Below are positions 12,040 to 23,471 of a DNA stretch of 64,000 nucleotides, piece by piece. A model generated the notes under the pieces. The model was not told the DNA's origin and made no database searches. It saw only the letters and a list, made by a program, of their open reading frames with translations. Each line of letters begins with the position of its first letter. Positions within the stretch are counted from its first letter, which is position 1. Made by a program: the position numbers and the translations under genes. The stretch comes from Vicia villosa (lineage: Eukaryota; Streptophyta; Magnoliopsida; Fabales; Fabaceae): NCBI RefSeq assembly GCF_029867415.1, contig NC_081183.1, forward strand, positions 113,125,061 to 113,189,060, in the 5' to 3' direction.

Positions 12040-14135
12040 GACTAACATCATCAATTTTCTTAAAAGTCATTTCAGCTTTATTGAAAACTACATCTCGAGT
12101 GGTGATACTCTTCTTGTGACCTGGCTTTAGGCACCTTATCCTATAAGCTTTGACACCTTCAGGGTATCCCATGAACATGCATTTCATAGCTTTAGGTTCG
12201 ACCTTGTCTTGCCTAATGTGAGCATAAGCTACGCAGCCAAATACTCCAATTTTGTCGAGATCTTGTGGATTTCCCTATCAAACTTCTTTAGGTGTCTTCA
12301 TATCTAACACAATCGAAAGACATCTATTTATCAGATATGTTACTGTCGAAACAGCCTCAGCCCAAAACACCTTCTTCAACCCAAAACTAGTAAACATGCA
12401 TCTGACTTTCTCTTAAATAGTTCGATTAAACCTTTCAACCAAACCATTTTATTGTGGAGTACCTGCAGTATTTATGTGCCTTGGAATACTAGAGGCAGCA
12501 CAAAAACTGTCGAACTCCTCATTGTAAAATTCAAGGCCACTATCGGTTCTCAACCTCCTGACCTTTCTGCCAGTTTGATTTTCGACCAGAGTATTCCAAC
12601 TTTTGAAATTCTCAAAAGTTTCATCCATAGTCTTCTTGATGAATACCCATAATTTTCTAGAATAATCATCTACTATGAATAGAAAATACCTCGCTCCTGA
12701 ATGTGATGGACATCTTCTAGACGCCCAAATATCAGCATGGATGTAATCAAAGGATCCATGTGTTCTTTGTTTGCCTTTGTTGAATTTCATTCTGCAAGAT
12801 TTTGCGAGTACACATGGTTCACAAAACTTCATCTTTTTGACTTTGTCTTCACCAAGTAGATTTGGTTTTCCCAGTTCGACCAGACCCCTTTCAATGACAC
12901 GGCCCAATCTCATGTGCCAAATTTCTATTTTCAAAAGATTCCGTGGATGCAACATTTGTTGAACCACTTACAAATTCAGCCTCAAGGGTATACAAGCCTT
13001 GTTTCTTCACGCCTCTCAAGACTTCCTTCGACCCCTTCATGACTCTTAGGATACTTTTCTCTCATTGGAAAACATATCCTTTCTTTTCGAATTCACCAAG
13101 AGAAATCAAATTTCTCTTTAAATCAGGAACATACCTGACTTCAGTTAATAATCTTATTGACTCATCATGAAGCTTAAATCTCACGGATCCAACACCTGCA
13201 ATCTTGCAAGCTTTGTTGTTTTCCAACAATAAAAATCCACCATCTTGATCACATAATTCCTCAAACAAGTCTTTCTTTGGAGTCATGTGCCAAGTGGAAC
13301 CTGAATCCATAATCCACTACTTACTCGAATCACTGATTGAAACCACAAGAACATCTGATGATTCAAAATCATCTTGAATAATGGTTGCATTGCCATTGTC
13401 CTTACGTTCGTGATCTTTCAGACGTTCAGGGCACACCTTTCTTGTGTGACCCTCCTTTTTACAATGATAGCATCAAATTCCAGATGCTTCGCCACTGTAA
13501 GACTTCTGTTGAATTTTGGCTTTCTTTTTGTCGAACTTGCCATCCTTTCGCAAGAATTTTCCCTTAATGGCCTAAACTTCACCAACAGTCGAAGTTTTAT
13601 GCTCCTTTAGCTTGTTTAAGTCCTTAGAATACATGGCTGATTGAACTTATTCAAAGGTCAGAGACTCCCCTCCATACAAGAGAGTTTATTTGAAGTGAGC
13701 ACGTGATCGAGGCAACGTGCACAACAATAACAACGCTTGATCTTCATCATCGATCTTCATATTAATAATTTCAACATCAAGAATCATCTTGTTGAACATA
13801 TCCAATTTCTTCAGGTAGAGTCAATTTACCAGTGATTTGGTCATGTACAAACTTTCAAATTTTACCTATAACCCTGATGTCGTCGTCTCCTTTGATACAT
13901 GTCGAAGAACCCTATCACCAAGGCTCAAGAGGATTGTGATGTGGGCTTTCTCGATCATGGTTGTATTTTCATTTTCCGTTAACGCATCGTCTATAGCCGC
14001 CGCTCCCTTCAACGCTTTCAAACAATTTTGCTGAACCAGTAGGGTTTTCATCTTCAAATGCCACAGACCGAAATCGTTCACTCCGATGAACCTTTCAATT
14101 TCATACTTTGTTGAAGGCATCTTCTTCACATTCAC
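12040..14135 (-). pseudogene. Array unit 2: copia gag-protease-integrase pseudogene
   Basis: Same organisation as unit 1, shifted by 2555 bp: gag start near 14120, protease MDSGSTWHMT at 13310, integrase 12967-12449, linker 12187 downward. The unit starts with the chimeric junction, so the linker ORF (12187-11966) runs through KKIDDVS into antisense Mutator-repeat sequence, a frame that did not exist before the duplication. It shares all lesions of the other units and is nearly identical to unit 3. Confidence 0.85.
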
Positions 14136-14145
14136 CGTACCAATT

Positions 14146-14459
14146 TGTTGTAAAAAGGATGCCTTGATGAAGAAAGGATAAATTGTTTATTTGTGATCAA
14201 GAAACACACAAGGGTAGAAAAGATGATAAACAATAAGAACAACAAGGATTGGTTATAACTCCTATTCTTTCCTTTTTCTTTCAATCAAGATTACAATTAC
14301 AAGAATAAAAAATAGCCCTCTCACCCTAAATTAGGATTTGTAGTATTCAATGATGAGAGACTAGTATGATATTTGTAATAAAACCTAACATACTAAACTA
14401 ATGGACTTTTTCACAAATACCCATTACAAGCTAACTCAGGGTACAAACTAACTTAAACA
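14146..14459 (-). mobile_element. Copia 5' LTR, unit 2 (314 bp)
   Basis: Same ends as in unit 1. The following bases ATTGA (14460-14464) would be one copy of the copia target duplication; the partner copy is lost with the missing 3' end. Confidence 0.7.
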
Positions 14460-14594
14460 ATTGAAAGACTTAATACATCCTTTGGTCCCTTAGTTTAATT
14501 TCAGGTTTTAGTTTAGTCCCTTATGTAATAAACGTTACATCAGGTCTCTTATTTGTAGTTTCGTTAACCACATTGGTCCTGTCTGTTAAATTTT

Positions 14595-16690
14595 GACTAA
14601 CATCATCAATTTTCTTAAAAGTCATTTCAGCTTTATTGAAAACTACATCTCGAGTGGTGATACTCTTCTTGTGACCTGGCTTTAGGCACCTTATCCTATA
14701 AGCTTTGACACCTTCAGGGTATCCCATGAACATGCATTTCATAGCTTTAGGTTCGACCTTGTCTTGCCTAATGTGAGCATAAGCTACGCAGCCAAATACT
14801 CCAATTTTGTCGAGATCTTGTGGATTTCCCTATCAAACTTCTTTAGGTGTCTTCATATCTAACACAATCGAAAGACATCTATTTATCAGATATGTTACTG
14901 TCGAAACAGCCTCAGCCCAAAACACCTTCTTCAACCCAAAACTAGTAAACATGCATCTGACTTTCTCTTAAATAGTTCGATTAAACCTTTCAACCAAACC
15001 ATTTTATTGTGGAGTACCTGCAGTATTTATGTGCCTTGGAATACTAGAGGCAGCACAAAAACTGTCGAACTCCTCATTGTAAAATTCAAGGCCACTATCG
15101 GTTCTCAACCTCCTGACCTTTCTGCCAGTTTGATTTTCGACCAGAGTATTCCAACTTTTGAAATTCTCAAAAGTTTCATCCATAGTCTTCTTGATGAATA
15201 CCCATAATTTTCTAGAATAATCATCTACTATGAATAGAAAATACCTCGCTCCTGAATGTGATGGACATCTTCTAGACGCCCAAATATCAGCATGGATGTA
15301 ATCAAAGGATCCATGTGTTCTTTGTTTGCCTTTGTTGAATTTCATTCTGCAAGATTTTGCGAGTACACATGGTTCACAAAACTTCATCTTTTTGACTTTG
15401 TCTTCACCAAGTAGATTTGGTTTTCCCAGTTCGACCAGACCCCTTTCAATGACACGGCCCAATCTCATGTGCCAAATTTCTATTTTCAAAAGATTCCGTG
15501 GATGCAACATTTGTCGAACCACTTACAAATTCAGCCTCAAGGGTATACAAGCCTTGTTTCTTCACGCCTCTCAAGACTTCCTTCGACCCCTTCATGACTC
15601 TTAGGATACTTTTCTCTCATTGGAAAACATATCCTTTCTTTTCGAATTCACCAAGAGAAATCAAATTTCTCTTTAAATCAGGAACATACCTGACTTCAGT
15701 TAATAATCTTATTGACTCATCATGAAGCTTAAATCTCACGGATCCAACACCTGCAATCTTGCAAGCTTTGTTGTTTTCCAACAATAAAAATCCACCATCT
15801 TGATCACATAATTCCTCAAACAAGTCTTTCTTTGGAGTCATGTGCCAAGTGGAACCTGAATCCATAATCCACTACTTACTCGAATCACTGATTGAAACCA
15901 CAAGAACATCTGATGATTCAAAATCATCTTGAATAATGGTTGCATTGCCATTGTCCTTACGTTCGTGATCTTTCAGACGTTCAGGGCACACCTTTCTTGT
16001 GTGACCCTCCTTTTTACAATGATAGCATCAAATTCCAGATGCTTCGCCACTGTAAGACTTCTGTTGAATTTTGGCTTTCTTTTTGTCGAACTTGCCATCC
16101 TTTCGCAAGAATTTTCCCTTAATGGCCTAAACTTCACCAACAGTCGAAGTTTTATGCTCCTTTAGCTTGTTTAAGTCCTTAGAATACATGGCTGATTGAA
16201 CTTATTCAAAGGTCAGAGACTCCCCTCCATACAAGAGAGTTTATTTGAAGTGAGCACGTGATCGAGGCAACGTGCACAACAATAACAACGCTTGATCTTC
16301 ATCATCGATCTTCATATTAATAATTTCAACATCAAGAATCATCTTGTTGAACATATCCAATTTCTTCAGGTAGAGTCAATTTACCAGTGATTTGGTCATG
16401 TACAAACTTTCAAATTTTACCTATAACCCTGATGTCGTCGTCTCCTTTGATACATGTCGAAGAACCCTATCACCAAGGCTCAAGAGGATTGTGATGTGGG
16501 CTTTCTCGATCATGGTTGTATTTTCATTTTCCGTTAACGCATCGTCTATAGCCGCCGCTCCCTTCAACGCTTTCAAACAATTTTGCTGAACCAGTAGGGT
16601 TTTCATCTTCAAATGCCACAGACCGAAATCGTTCACTCCGATGAACCTTTCAATTTCATACTTTGTTGAAGGCATCTTCTTCACATTCAC
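14595..16690 (-). pseudogene. Array unit 3: copia gag-protease-integrase pseudogene
   Basis: Same organisation (gag start near 16675, protease 15865, integrase 15522-15004, chimeric linker ORF 14742-14521). Unit-specific base: TTGTCGAACC near 15515 where units 2 and 4 read TTGTTGAACC. Otherwise almost identical to unit 2, which suggests these two were copied last. Confidence 0.85.
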
Positions 16691-16700
16691 CGTACCAATT

Positions 16701-17014
16701 TGTTGTAAAAAGGATGCCTTGATGAAGAAAGGATAAATTGTTTATTTGTGATCAAGAAACACACAAGGGTAGAAAAGATGATAAACAATAAGAACAACAA
16801 GGATTGGTTATAACTCCTATTCTTTCCTTTTTCTTTCAATCAAGATTACAATTACAAGAATAAAAAATAGCCCTCTCACCCTAAATTAGGATTTGTAGTA
16901 TTCAATGATGAGAGACTAGTATGATATTTGTAATAAAACCTAACATACTAAACTAATGGACTTTTTCACAAATACCCATTACAAGCTAACTCAGGGTACA
17001 AACTAACTTAAACA
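16701..17014 (-). mobile_element. Copia 5' LTR, unit 3 (314 bp)
   Basis: Identical ends and context to the unit 2 LTR. Confidence 0.7.
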
Positions 17015-17149
17015 ATTGAAAGACTTAATACATCCTTTGGTCCCTTAGTTTAATTTCAGGTTTTAGTTTAGTCCCTTATGTAATAAACGTTACATCAGGT
17101 CTCTTATTTGTAGTTTCGTTAACCACATTGGTCCTGTCTGTTAAATTTT

Positions 17150-19245
17150 GACTAACATCATCAATTTTCTTAAAAGTCATTTCAGCTTTATTGAAAACTA
17201 CATCTCGAGTGGTGATACTCTTCTTGTGACCTGGCTTTAGGCACCTTATCCTATAAGCTTTGACACCTTCAGGGTATCCCATGAACATGCATTTCATAGC
17301 TTTAGGTTCGACCTTGTCTTGCCTAATGTGAGCATAAGCTACGCAGCCAAATACTCCAATTTTGTCGAGATCTTGTGGATTTCCCTATCAAACTTCTTTA
17401 GGTGTCTTCATATCTAACACAATCGAAAGACATCTATTTATCAGATATGTTACTGTCGAAACAGCCTCAGCCCAAAACACCTTCTTCAACCCAAAACTAG
17501 TAAACATGCATCTGACTTTCTCTTAAATAGTTCGATTAAACCTTTCAACCAAACCATTTTATTGTGGAGTACCTGCAGTATTTATGTGCCTTGGAATACT
17601 AGAGGCAGCACAAAAACTGTCGAACTCCTCATTGTAAAATTCAAGGCCACTATCGGTTCTCAACCTCCTGACCTTTCTGCCAGTTTGATTTTCGACCAGA
17701 GTATTCCAACTTTTGAAATTCTCAAAAGTTTCATCCATAGTCTTCTTGATGAATACCCATAATTTTCTAGAATAATCATCTACTATGAATAGAAAATACC
17801 TCGCTCCTGAATGTGATGGACATCTTCTAGACGCCCAAATATCAGCATGGATGTAATCAAAGGATCCATGTGTTCTTTGTTTGCCTTTGTTGCATTTCAT
17901 TCTGCAAGATTTTGCGAGTACACATGGTTCACAAAACTTCATCTTTTTGACTTTGTCTTCACCAAGTAGATTTGGTTTTCCCAGTTCGACCAGACCCCTT
18001 TCAATGACACGGCCCAATCTCATGTGCCAAATTTCTATTTTCAAAAGATTCCGTGGATGCAACATTTGTTGAACCACTTACAAATTCAGCCTCAAGGGTA
18101 TACAAGCCTTGTTTCTTCACGCCTCTCAAGACTTCCTTCGAACCCTTCATGACTCTTAGGATACTTTTCTCTCATTGGAAAACATATCCTTTCTTTTCGA
18201 ATTCACCAAGAGAAATCAAATTTCTCTTTAAATCAGGAACATACCTGACTTCAGTTAATAATCTTATTGACTCATCATGAAGCTTAAATCTCACGGATCC
18301 AACACCTGCAATCTTGCAAGCTTTGTTGTTTTCCAACAATAAAAATCCACCATCTTGATCACATAATTCCTCAAACAAGTCTTTCTTTGGAGTCATGTGC
18401 CAAGTGGAACCTGAATCCACAATCCACTACTTACTCGAATCACTGATTGAAACCACAAGAACATCTGATGATTCAAAATCATCTTGAATAATGGTTGCAT
18501 TGCCATTGTCCTTACGTTCGTGATCTTTCAGACGTTCAGGGCACACCTTTCTTGTGTGACCCTCCTTTTTACAATGATAGCATCAAATTCCAGATGCTTC
18601 GCCACTATAAGACTTCTGTTGAATTTTGGCTTTCTTTTTGTCGAACTTGCCATCCTTTCGCAAGAATTTTCCCTTAATGGCCTAAACTTCACCAACAGTC
18701 GAAGTTTTATGCTCCTTTAGCTTGTTTAAGTCCTTAGAATACATGGCTGATTGAACTTATTCAAAGGTCAGAGACTCCCCTCCATACAAGAGAGTTTATT
18801 TGAAGTGAGCACGTGATCGAGGCAACGTGCACAACAATAACAACGCTTGATCTTCATCATCGATCTTCATATTAATAATTTCAACATCAAGAATCATCTT
18901 GTTGAACATATCCAATTTCTTCAGGTAGAGTCAATTTACCAGTGATTTGGTCATGTACAAACTTTCAAATTTTACCTATAACCCTGATGTCGTCGTCTCC
19001 TTTGATACATGTCGAAGAACCCTATCACCAAGGCTCAAGAGGATTGTGATGTGGGCTTTCTCGATCATGGTTGTATTTTCATTTTCCGTTAACGCATCGT
19101 CTATAGCCGCCGCTCCCTTCAACGCTTTCAAACAATTTTGCTGAACCAGTAGGGTTTTCATCTTCAAATGCCACAGACCGAAATCGTTCACTCCGATGAA
19201 CCTTTCAATTTCATACTTTGTTGAAGGCATCTTCTTCACATTCAC
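17150..19245 (-). pseudogene. Array unit 4: copia gag-protease-integrase pseudogene
   Basis: Same organisation (gag start near 19230, protease 18420, integrase 18077-17559, chimeric linker ORF 17297-17076). Private changes include TGCATTTCAT near 17891, CGAACCCTTC near 18140, ATCCACAATCC near 18415 and ACTATAAG near 18604. It is the unit joined to the rest of the Mutator-like element, so it is likely the ancestral right end. Confidence 0.85.
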
Positions 19246-19255
19246 CGTACCAATT

Positions 19256-19569
19256 TGTTGTAAAAAGGATGCCTTGATGAAGAAAGGATAAATTGTTTAT
19301 TTGTGATCAAGAAACACACAAGGGTAGAAAAGATGATAAACAATAAGAACAACAAGGATTGGTTATAACTCCTATTCTTTCCTTTTTCTTTCAATCAAGA
19401 TTACAATTACAAGAATAAAAAATAGCCCTCTCACCCTAAATTAGGATTTGTAGTATTCAATGATGAGAGACTAGTATGATATTTATAATAAAACCTAACA
19501 TACTAAACTAATGGACTTTTTCACAAATACCCATTACAAGCTAACTCAGGGTACAAACTAACTTAAACA
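19256..19569 (-). mobile_element. Copia 5' LTR, unit 4 (314 bp)
   Basis: Same ends as the other units. It abuts the Mutator-like terminal repeat: only about six bases separate the LTR from the start of inverted-repeat similarity at 19576. Confidence 0.7.
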
Positions 19570-19575
19570 ATTGAA

Positions 19576-19705
19576 AGACTTAATACATCCTTTGGTCCCT
19601 TAGTTTAATTTCAGGTTTTAGTTTAGTCCCTTATGTAATAAACGTTACATCAGGTCTCTTATTTGTAGTTTCGTTAACCACATTGGTCCTGTCTGTTAAA
19701 TTTTG
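19576..19705 (+). repeat. Left terminal inverted repeat of the Mutator-like element
   Basis: Aligns to the reverse complement of 27745-27876 with roughly 70-75% identity by eye; the best block is TTAGTCCCTTATGTAATAAA then CGTTACA. Copies of this repeat also end each array unit. Confidence 0.75.
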
Positions 19706-19879
19706 TCAATTTTCGTTAGTTTCTGCATGTGTGGCACTCCAACTGTACCTTTATTAGTTGACATGGAATTATTGTATTACATATTATTTTAAAATTTTAA
19801 AATTAAAAACAATGCAAGCTAAAACATATTTGTAAATTCTTTTCTCTTCCTCCAACCCTAGCTGCCACCCTCGCACTTC

Positions 19880-19882
<3 letters not shown>

Positions 19883-19936
<54 letters not shown>
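19883..19936. repeat. (CT)n(TA)n microsatellite
   Basis: About 15 CT dinucleotides run directly into about 12 TA dinucleotides, within the Mutator-like element. The stretch from here to 20590 has no ORF I recognise; it is pyrimidine-rich and looks like captured 5'-UTR and intron sequence. Confidence 0.95.
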
Positions 19937-20601
19937 CTTTCTCTCAAAGATGCAATCAAATGTTTCTCCACGGGTTTCCTCACTGCCAAATCCTTCGTTG
20001 GTTGGAAACAACTTCTCAGTCTAACCGTCTCTGTTCTCCGATTCATGTGCATGTATCCAACTCTCTTTCACGATTTCCATCACCCTTGCCAAAAATCACT
20101 TCCTTATTTCCGTTTAACCGAAGCCCCACAACTATTATATTCTCAGGAACTCTCTTCTTTGTTTTTGTTTAGCCTTAATTCTGAAATATCCTAAGAAATT
20201 TGCAGCACCAAAGCAGAAAAGATCGAAAATAGTAAAGCGTGTGGATGAAAACCCAATAGTTTTTAGTATTCATAATAGCCCTATATCTTCTGTTTTATTT
20301 TTTAGTGAGGATGAAAACCCAATAATTAAACAAATTTGAATCTTGATCTAACTTTTTTGTTGGTGTTTTTTTCTCCAGGAATCTAACAACATCTAAGAGT
20401 GAACACCAATTGAAAGAGAAGTTTCAGATATATCTGATGGTGCTTATTCTTTTTTTCCGTCCAATTCTTCTTCCATGGGTTGGTTAGTTTTTTACGCTTA
20501 CCAAATTCTATTAATTGACTCTTTAGCCTTATTGCTCTGCTTCGTAGATGCTTACTTTTCGCCTTAACTAAGAAAATTTTTTGTGGTTATTTTTTGCAGG
20601 A

Positions 20602-20844
20602 TGACAAAGCATGAAGCTGACGTGGCAAAGTAGTTACATAGCTTAACTGTATTCAGTTAGTTAGGGTTTTTAGTTAGGTTTCTATACCAACTATATAAAC
20701 CATTGTGTAACTAACTTTGTTCAACAAGTAATCAATAATCTCTTTCTTCTCTATTTTGCTTTGCTTAAGCTTTTCTTCTTGTGCTTGTTCACACTCCATC
20801 AATGGAGTTTTGCATAACATTTACAATCGTTTTACTTGCTTAGA
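20602..20844 (+). mobile_element. 5' LTR (243 bp)
   Basis: Starts TGACAAAGCATGAAGC and ends ACTTGCTTAGA. A TATA-like CTATATAAACC lies near 20691. The GA terminus is fixed by the primer site immediately after it and by the target duplication. Confidence 0.9.
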
Positions 20845-20856
20845 TGGTATCAGAGC
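20845..20856 (+). other. Primer binding site, initiator tRNA-Met
   Basis: TGGTATCAGAGC, the standard copia primer site, with no spacer after the LTR. Confidence 0.9.
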
Positions 20857-20992
20857 AGGCTGATCCTGCTCTGCATCTGCTGCGATTCAGTGATCTTTCT
20901 TGCTCATAGTGATTAAAGCTTTCTTGAAGCAATCACTGTGATTTTGTTCTTTCTACTTTCTTCGATTCTCAGCATTTTAAGAAGCTTGATCG

Positions 20993-22258
20993 ATGACGAG
21001 GAACAATAACAACAATCAGAATCAGGATCATCTTGATCCATATTATGTGCATCCTTCAGAAAATCCATCGACGGTGTGCGTAACTCCGGCGTTATCAGGT
21101 GATAATTACCACGCTTGGTCGATAAAGATGAGACGTGCTCTTGCCATGAAGAACAAGTTCAGATTCGTTGATGGTTCTATAGAAGTACCTGGAGAAGATG
21201 ATCTGAATTATGTTGCGTGGCAAAGATGCAACAATTTAGTTCATACATGGATTATCAATTCAATAACACCATCCATTGCTCAGAGTGTGGTGTTCATTGA
21301 CAATGCCGTGGATATGTGGAATGATCTCAAAGATCGTTTTATGAGAGGAGATCGAATTCGAGTAGCGCAACTTCATCAAGAAATAACAAATCTGAAACAA
21401 GGTAGCAAGAAGATTTCTGATTATTTCACTGAATTGAGAAGTCTGTGGGAAGAATTGGATCAGTATCGCCCCATGCCAAGTTGCACGTGTCGTGTTACAT
21501 GTGCATGTCAAGCAATGCGCAATAGTAGAAGCTTTAGGGCTGAAGATAGAATTATCCAATTCTTAATAGGTCTGAATGAAGAATTTCATGGTGTGGTATC
21601 TCAAGTATTGTTAATGGATCCATTGCCATAAATCAATAGAGTATTTTCAATGGTAATGCAGCAAGAAAGGAAGATATGTGGTCTGAATTTTTCTAACAGC
21701 AATGTGATTGAGGAAGCACCTGGGATGGTGAATACTGTTGAAGGCTCAAAATCATTTGGAAGAGGTCGAGGCTATGGAAATCCCTCTGTAGGGAGAGGTA
21801 GGGGCAATATGAAAGTGTGCACCTACTGTGGTAAGACAGGGCATGTTATTGATAATTACTACAAGAAACATGGTTATCCACCAAGTTTTGGAAGAGGAAG
21901 TGGATCTTCATCATATGCCAATCAGGTTGATGTTGAAGATTCGGATTCAAAATCTGCTGTAGCCTCAACAAGTGACAATGGACGGAGCATGACACTCACA
22001 AAGGAGCAGTACCAGAATTTGATGACCTTACTAGAGAAAAGTACAGGATCTGTGAATCTAGCTAAGGGAGGTAATTCTGAACCTTTCATTGCTAACTTTA
22101 ATACTAAGAATAGTATCAGTTGGATATTAGATACAGGAGCTACTCACCACATAAGTCACTCCTTAGATTCTTTTGTTGAATATGAAAGAATAAGCCCTAT
22201 GATGGTTAATCTACCAAATGGAAACTCTATAGTCTCATCCATAAGTGGTAGTGTGCAG
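20993..22258 (+). pseudogene. Copia gag and start of protease, broken
   Basis: The frame opens with MTRNNNNNQNQDHLDP and contains the UBN2-like gag core (LSGDNYHAWSIKMRRALAMK, then LHQEITNLKQGSKKISDYF). A TAA at 21629-21631 interrupts it after MDPLP; the same frame goes on with INRVFSMVMQQERK. The zinc knuckle CTYCGKTGHVIDNYY has Tyr where the last Cys should be. The protease motif WILDTGATHHIS lies near 22120. The frame is cut at 22258 by the solo LTR. Confidence 0.85.
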
Positions 22259-23471
22259 TGTTAGAACAAGATTTGTTCTGATCAATATTCTTAGTTTTGA
22301 TGATAACAAGGATATGAATTTTGTGTGAGATAATGTGGTACTATAATACATTGAAATTTCCCTTTCAGGAAATATATAAAGAGTATGCACAAATCAGCGC
22401 TCAGAAGCTTTGACTCAGAAGGTTCAGCATGCAACATCAGAACATGGTCTGGCAAGACATCAGAAGATGGTCAAGGCAGAATCAGAACATGGGTCTATGG
22501 AAGCATCAGAAGAACTTGAGATCAGAAGCAGAAGCACTGAAGTTCTCATGGTATCACGCTCAGAAGCACTTCAAGGTCAGAAGACAAGAAGATGCTATGC
22601 ACCAAGCTGTTTGACTCTGATGATATTCAAACGTTGTATACACAAACATCAGATCAGAAGAAAGTACAGGTGGCAGGCTACGCTGACTGACAAAAGGAAC
22701 GTTGGAAGCTATTAAAGGCAACGTCAGTAGACACAGCGTGAACAAGGCTCGAGGTAGTTGACAAAAGCGTGAAACATTAAATGCAATGCTGTACGGAATA
22801 CGCAAAGCATTAAATGCTCCCAACGGTCATCTTCTCAAGTGCCTATAAATATGAAGTTCTGATGAGAAGCAAGGTTAACGATTCTGAAAGAACTTATTCT
22901 GAAAAACTTGCTGAAACGCTGTTCAAATCAAAGCTCGGAAACTTCATCTTCATCAAAGCTCACTACATTGTTGTTGTAATATATTAGTGAGATTAAGCTT
23001 AAACGTTAGGAGAAATATCACTGTTGTGATTATAGCTTTTCAGAAGCATTGTAAAACTCTTATTTGATTACATTAATTTGTAAGTAACTAGAGTGATCAA
23101 GTGTTGATCAGGATACTCTAGGAAGTCTTAGCTTGTGTCTAAGCAGTTGTAATTAGAGTGATCACGTGGTGGTCAGGATACTCTAAGAAAGTCTTAGCTT
23201 GTGTCTAAGCATTTGTTCCTAGAGTGATCAGCTTGTGATCAGGATACTCTAGAAGACTTTGTCGTGGGCTAAGTGGAAAACCATTGTAATCTGTTGCGAT
23301 TAGTGGATTAAATCCTCAGGTGAGGTAAATCACTCCGTGGGGGTGGACTGGAGTAGTTTAGTTAACAACGAACCAGGATAAAAATAACTGTGCTATTTAT
23401 TTTTATCGTCCAAGTTTTTAGACTACACTTATTCAACCCCCCCCCCTTTCTAAGTGTTTTTCTATCCTTCA
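22259..23471 (+). mobile_element. Solo LTR of the SIRE-like copia family (1213 bp)
   Basis: It starts TGTTAGAACAAGATTTGTTC and ends TTTTTCTATCCTTCA, matching the LTRs of the element at 30082-39434 along its whole length. It is flanked by TGCAG on both sides (22254-22258 and 23472-23476), so it is a complete solo LTR left by LTR-LTR recombination, not a truncation. A run of ten C lies near its 3' end. The ORFs across it are chance. Confidence 0.93.

Larger units (their letters stand above)
9485..19704. repeat. Four-copy tandem array of a 2555-bp chimeric copia/Mutator-like unit
   Basis: Unit boundaries are 9485, 12040, 14595 and 17150, all exactly 2555 bp apart; the last unit ends at 19704. 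Each junction reads TTAAATTTTG followed by ACTAACATCATC, a fusion of the inner edge of a Mutator-like terminal repeat with the middle of a copia gene. Left of the array the copia gene continues; right of it the Mutator-like element continues. Copies differ at roughly ten positions each by eye, so the array is young. Confidence 0.93.

Noticed and set aside
9485..19704. CRISPR-like or satellite array of direct repeats
   Set aside because: Units are 2.5 kb, lack spacers, and are clearly transposon sequence.
20845..20856. tRNA genes at TGGTATCAGAGC and similar sites
   Set aside because: These are primer binding sites beside LTRs; no tRNA fold follows.
22410..22823. ORFs within the solo LTR and the matching ones at 38418-38855
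   Set aside because: They lie in LTR sequence and are not conserved in frame among the three LTR copies.
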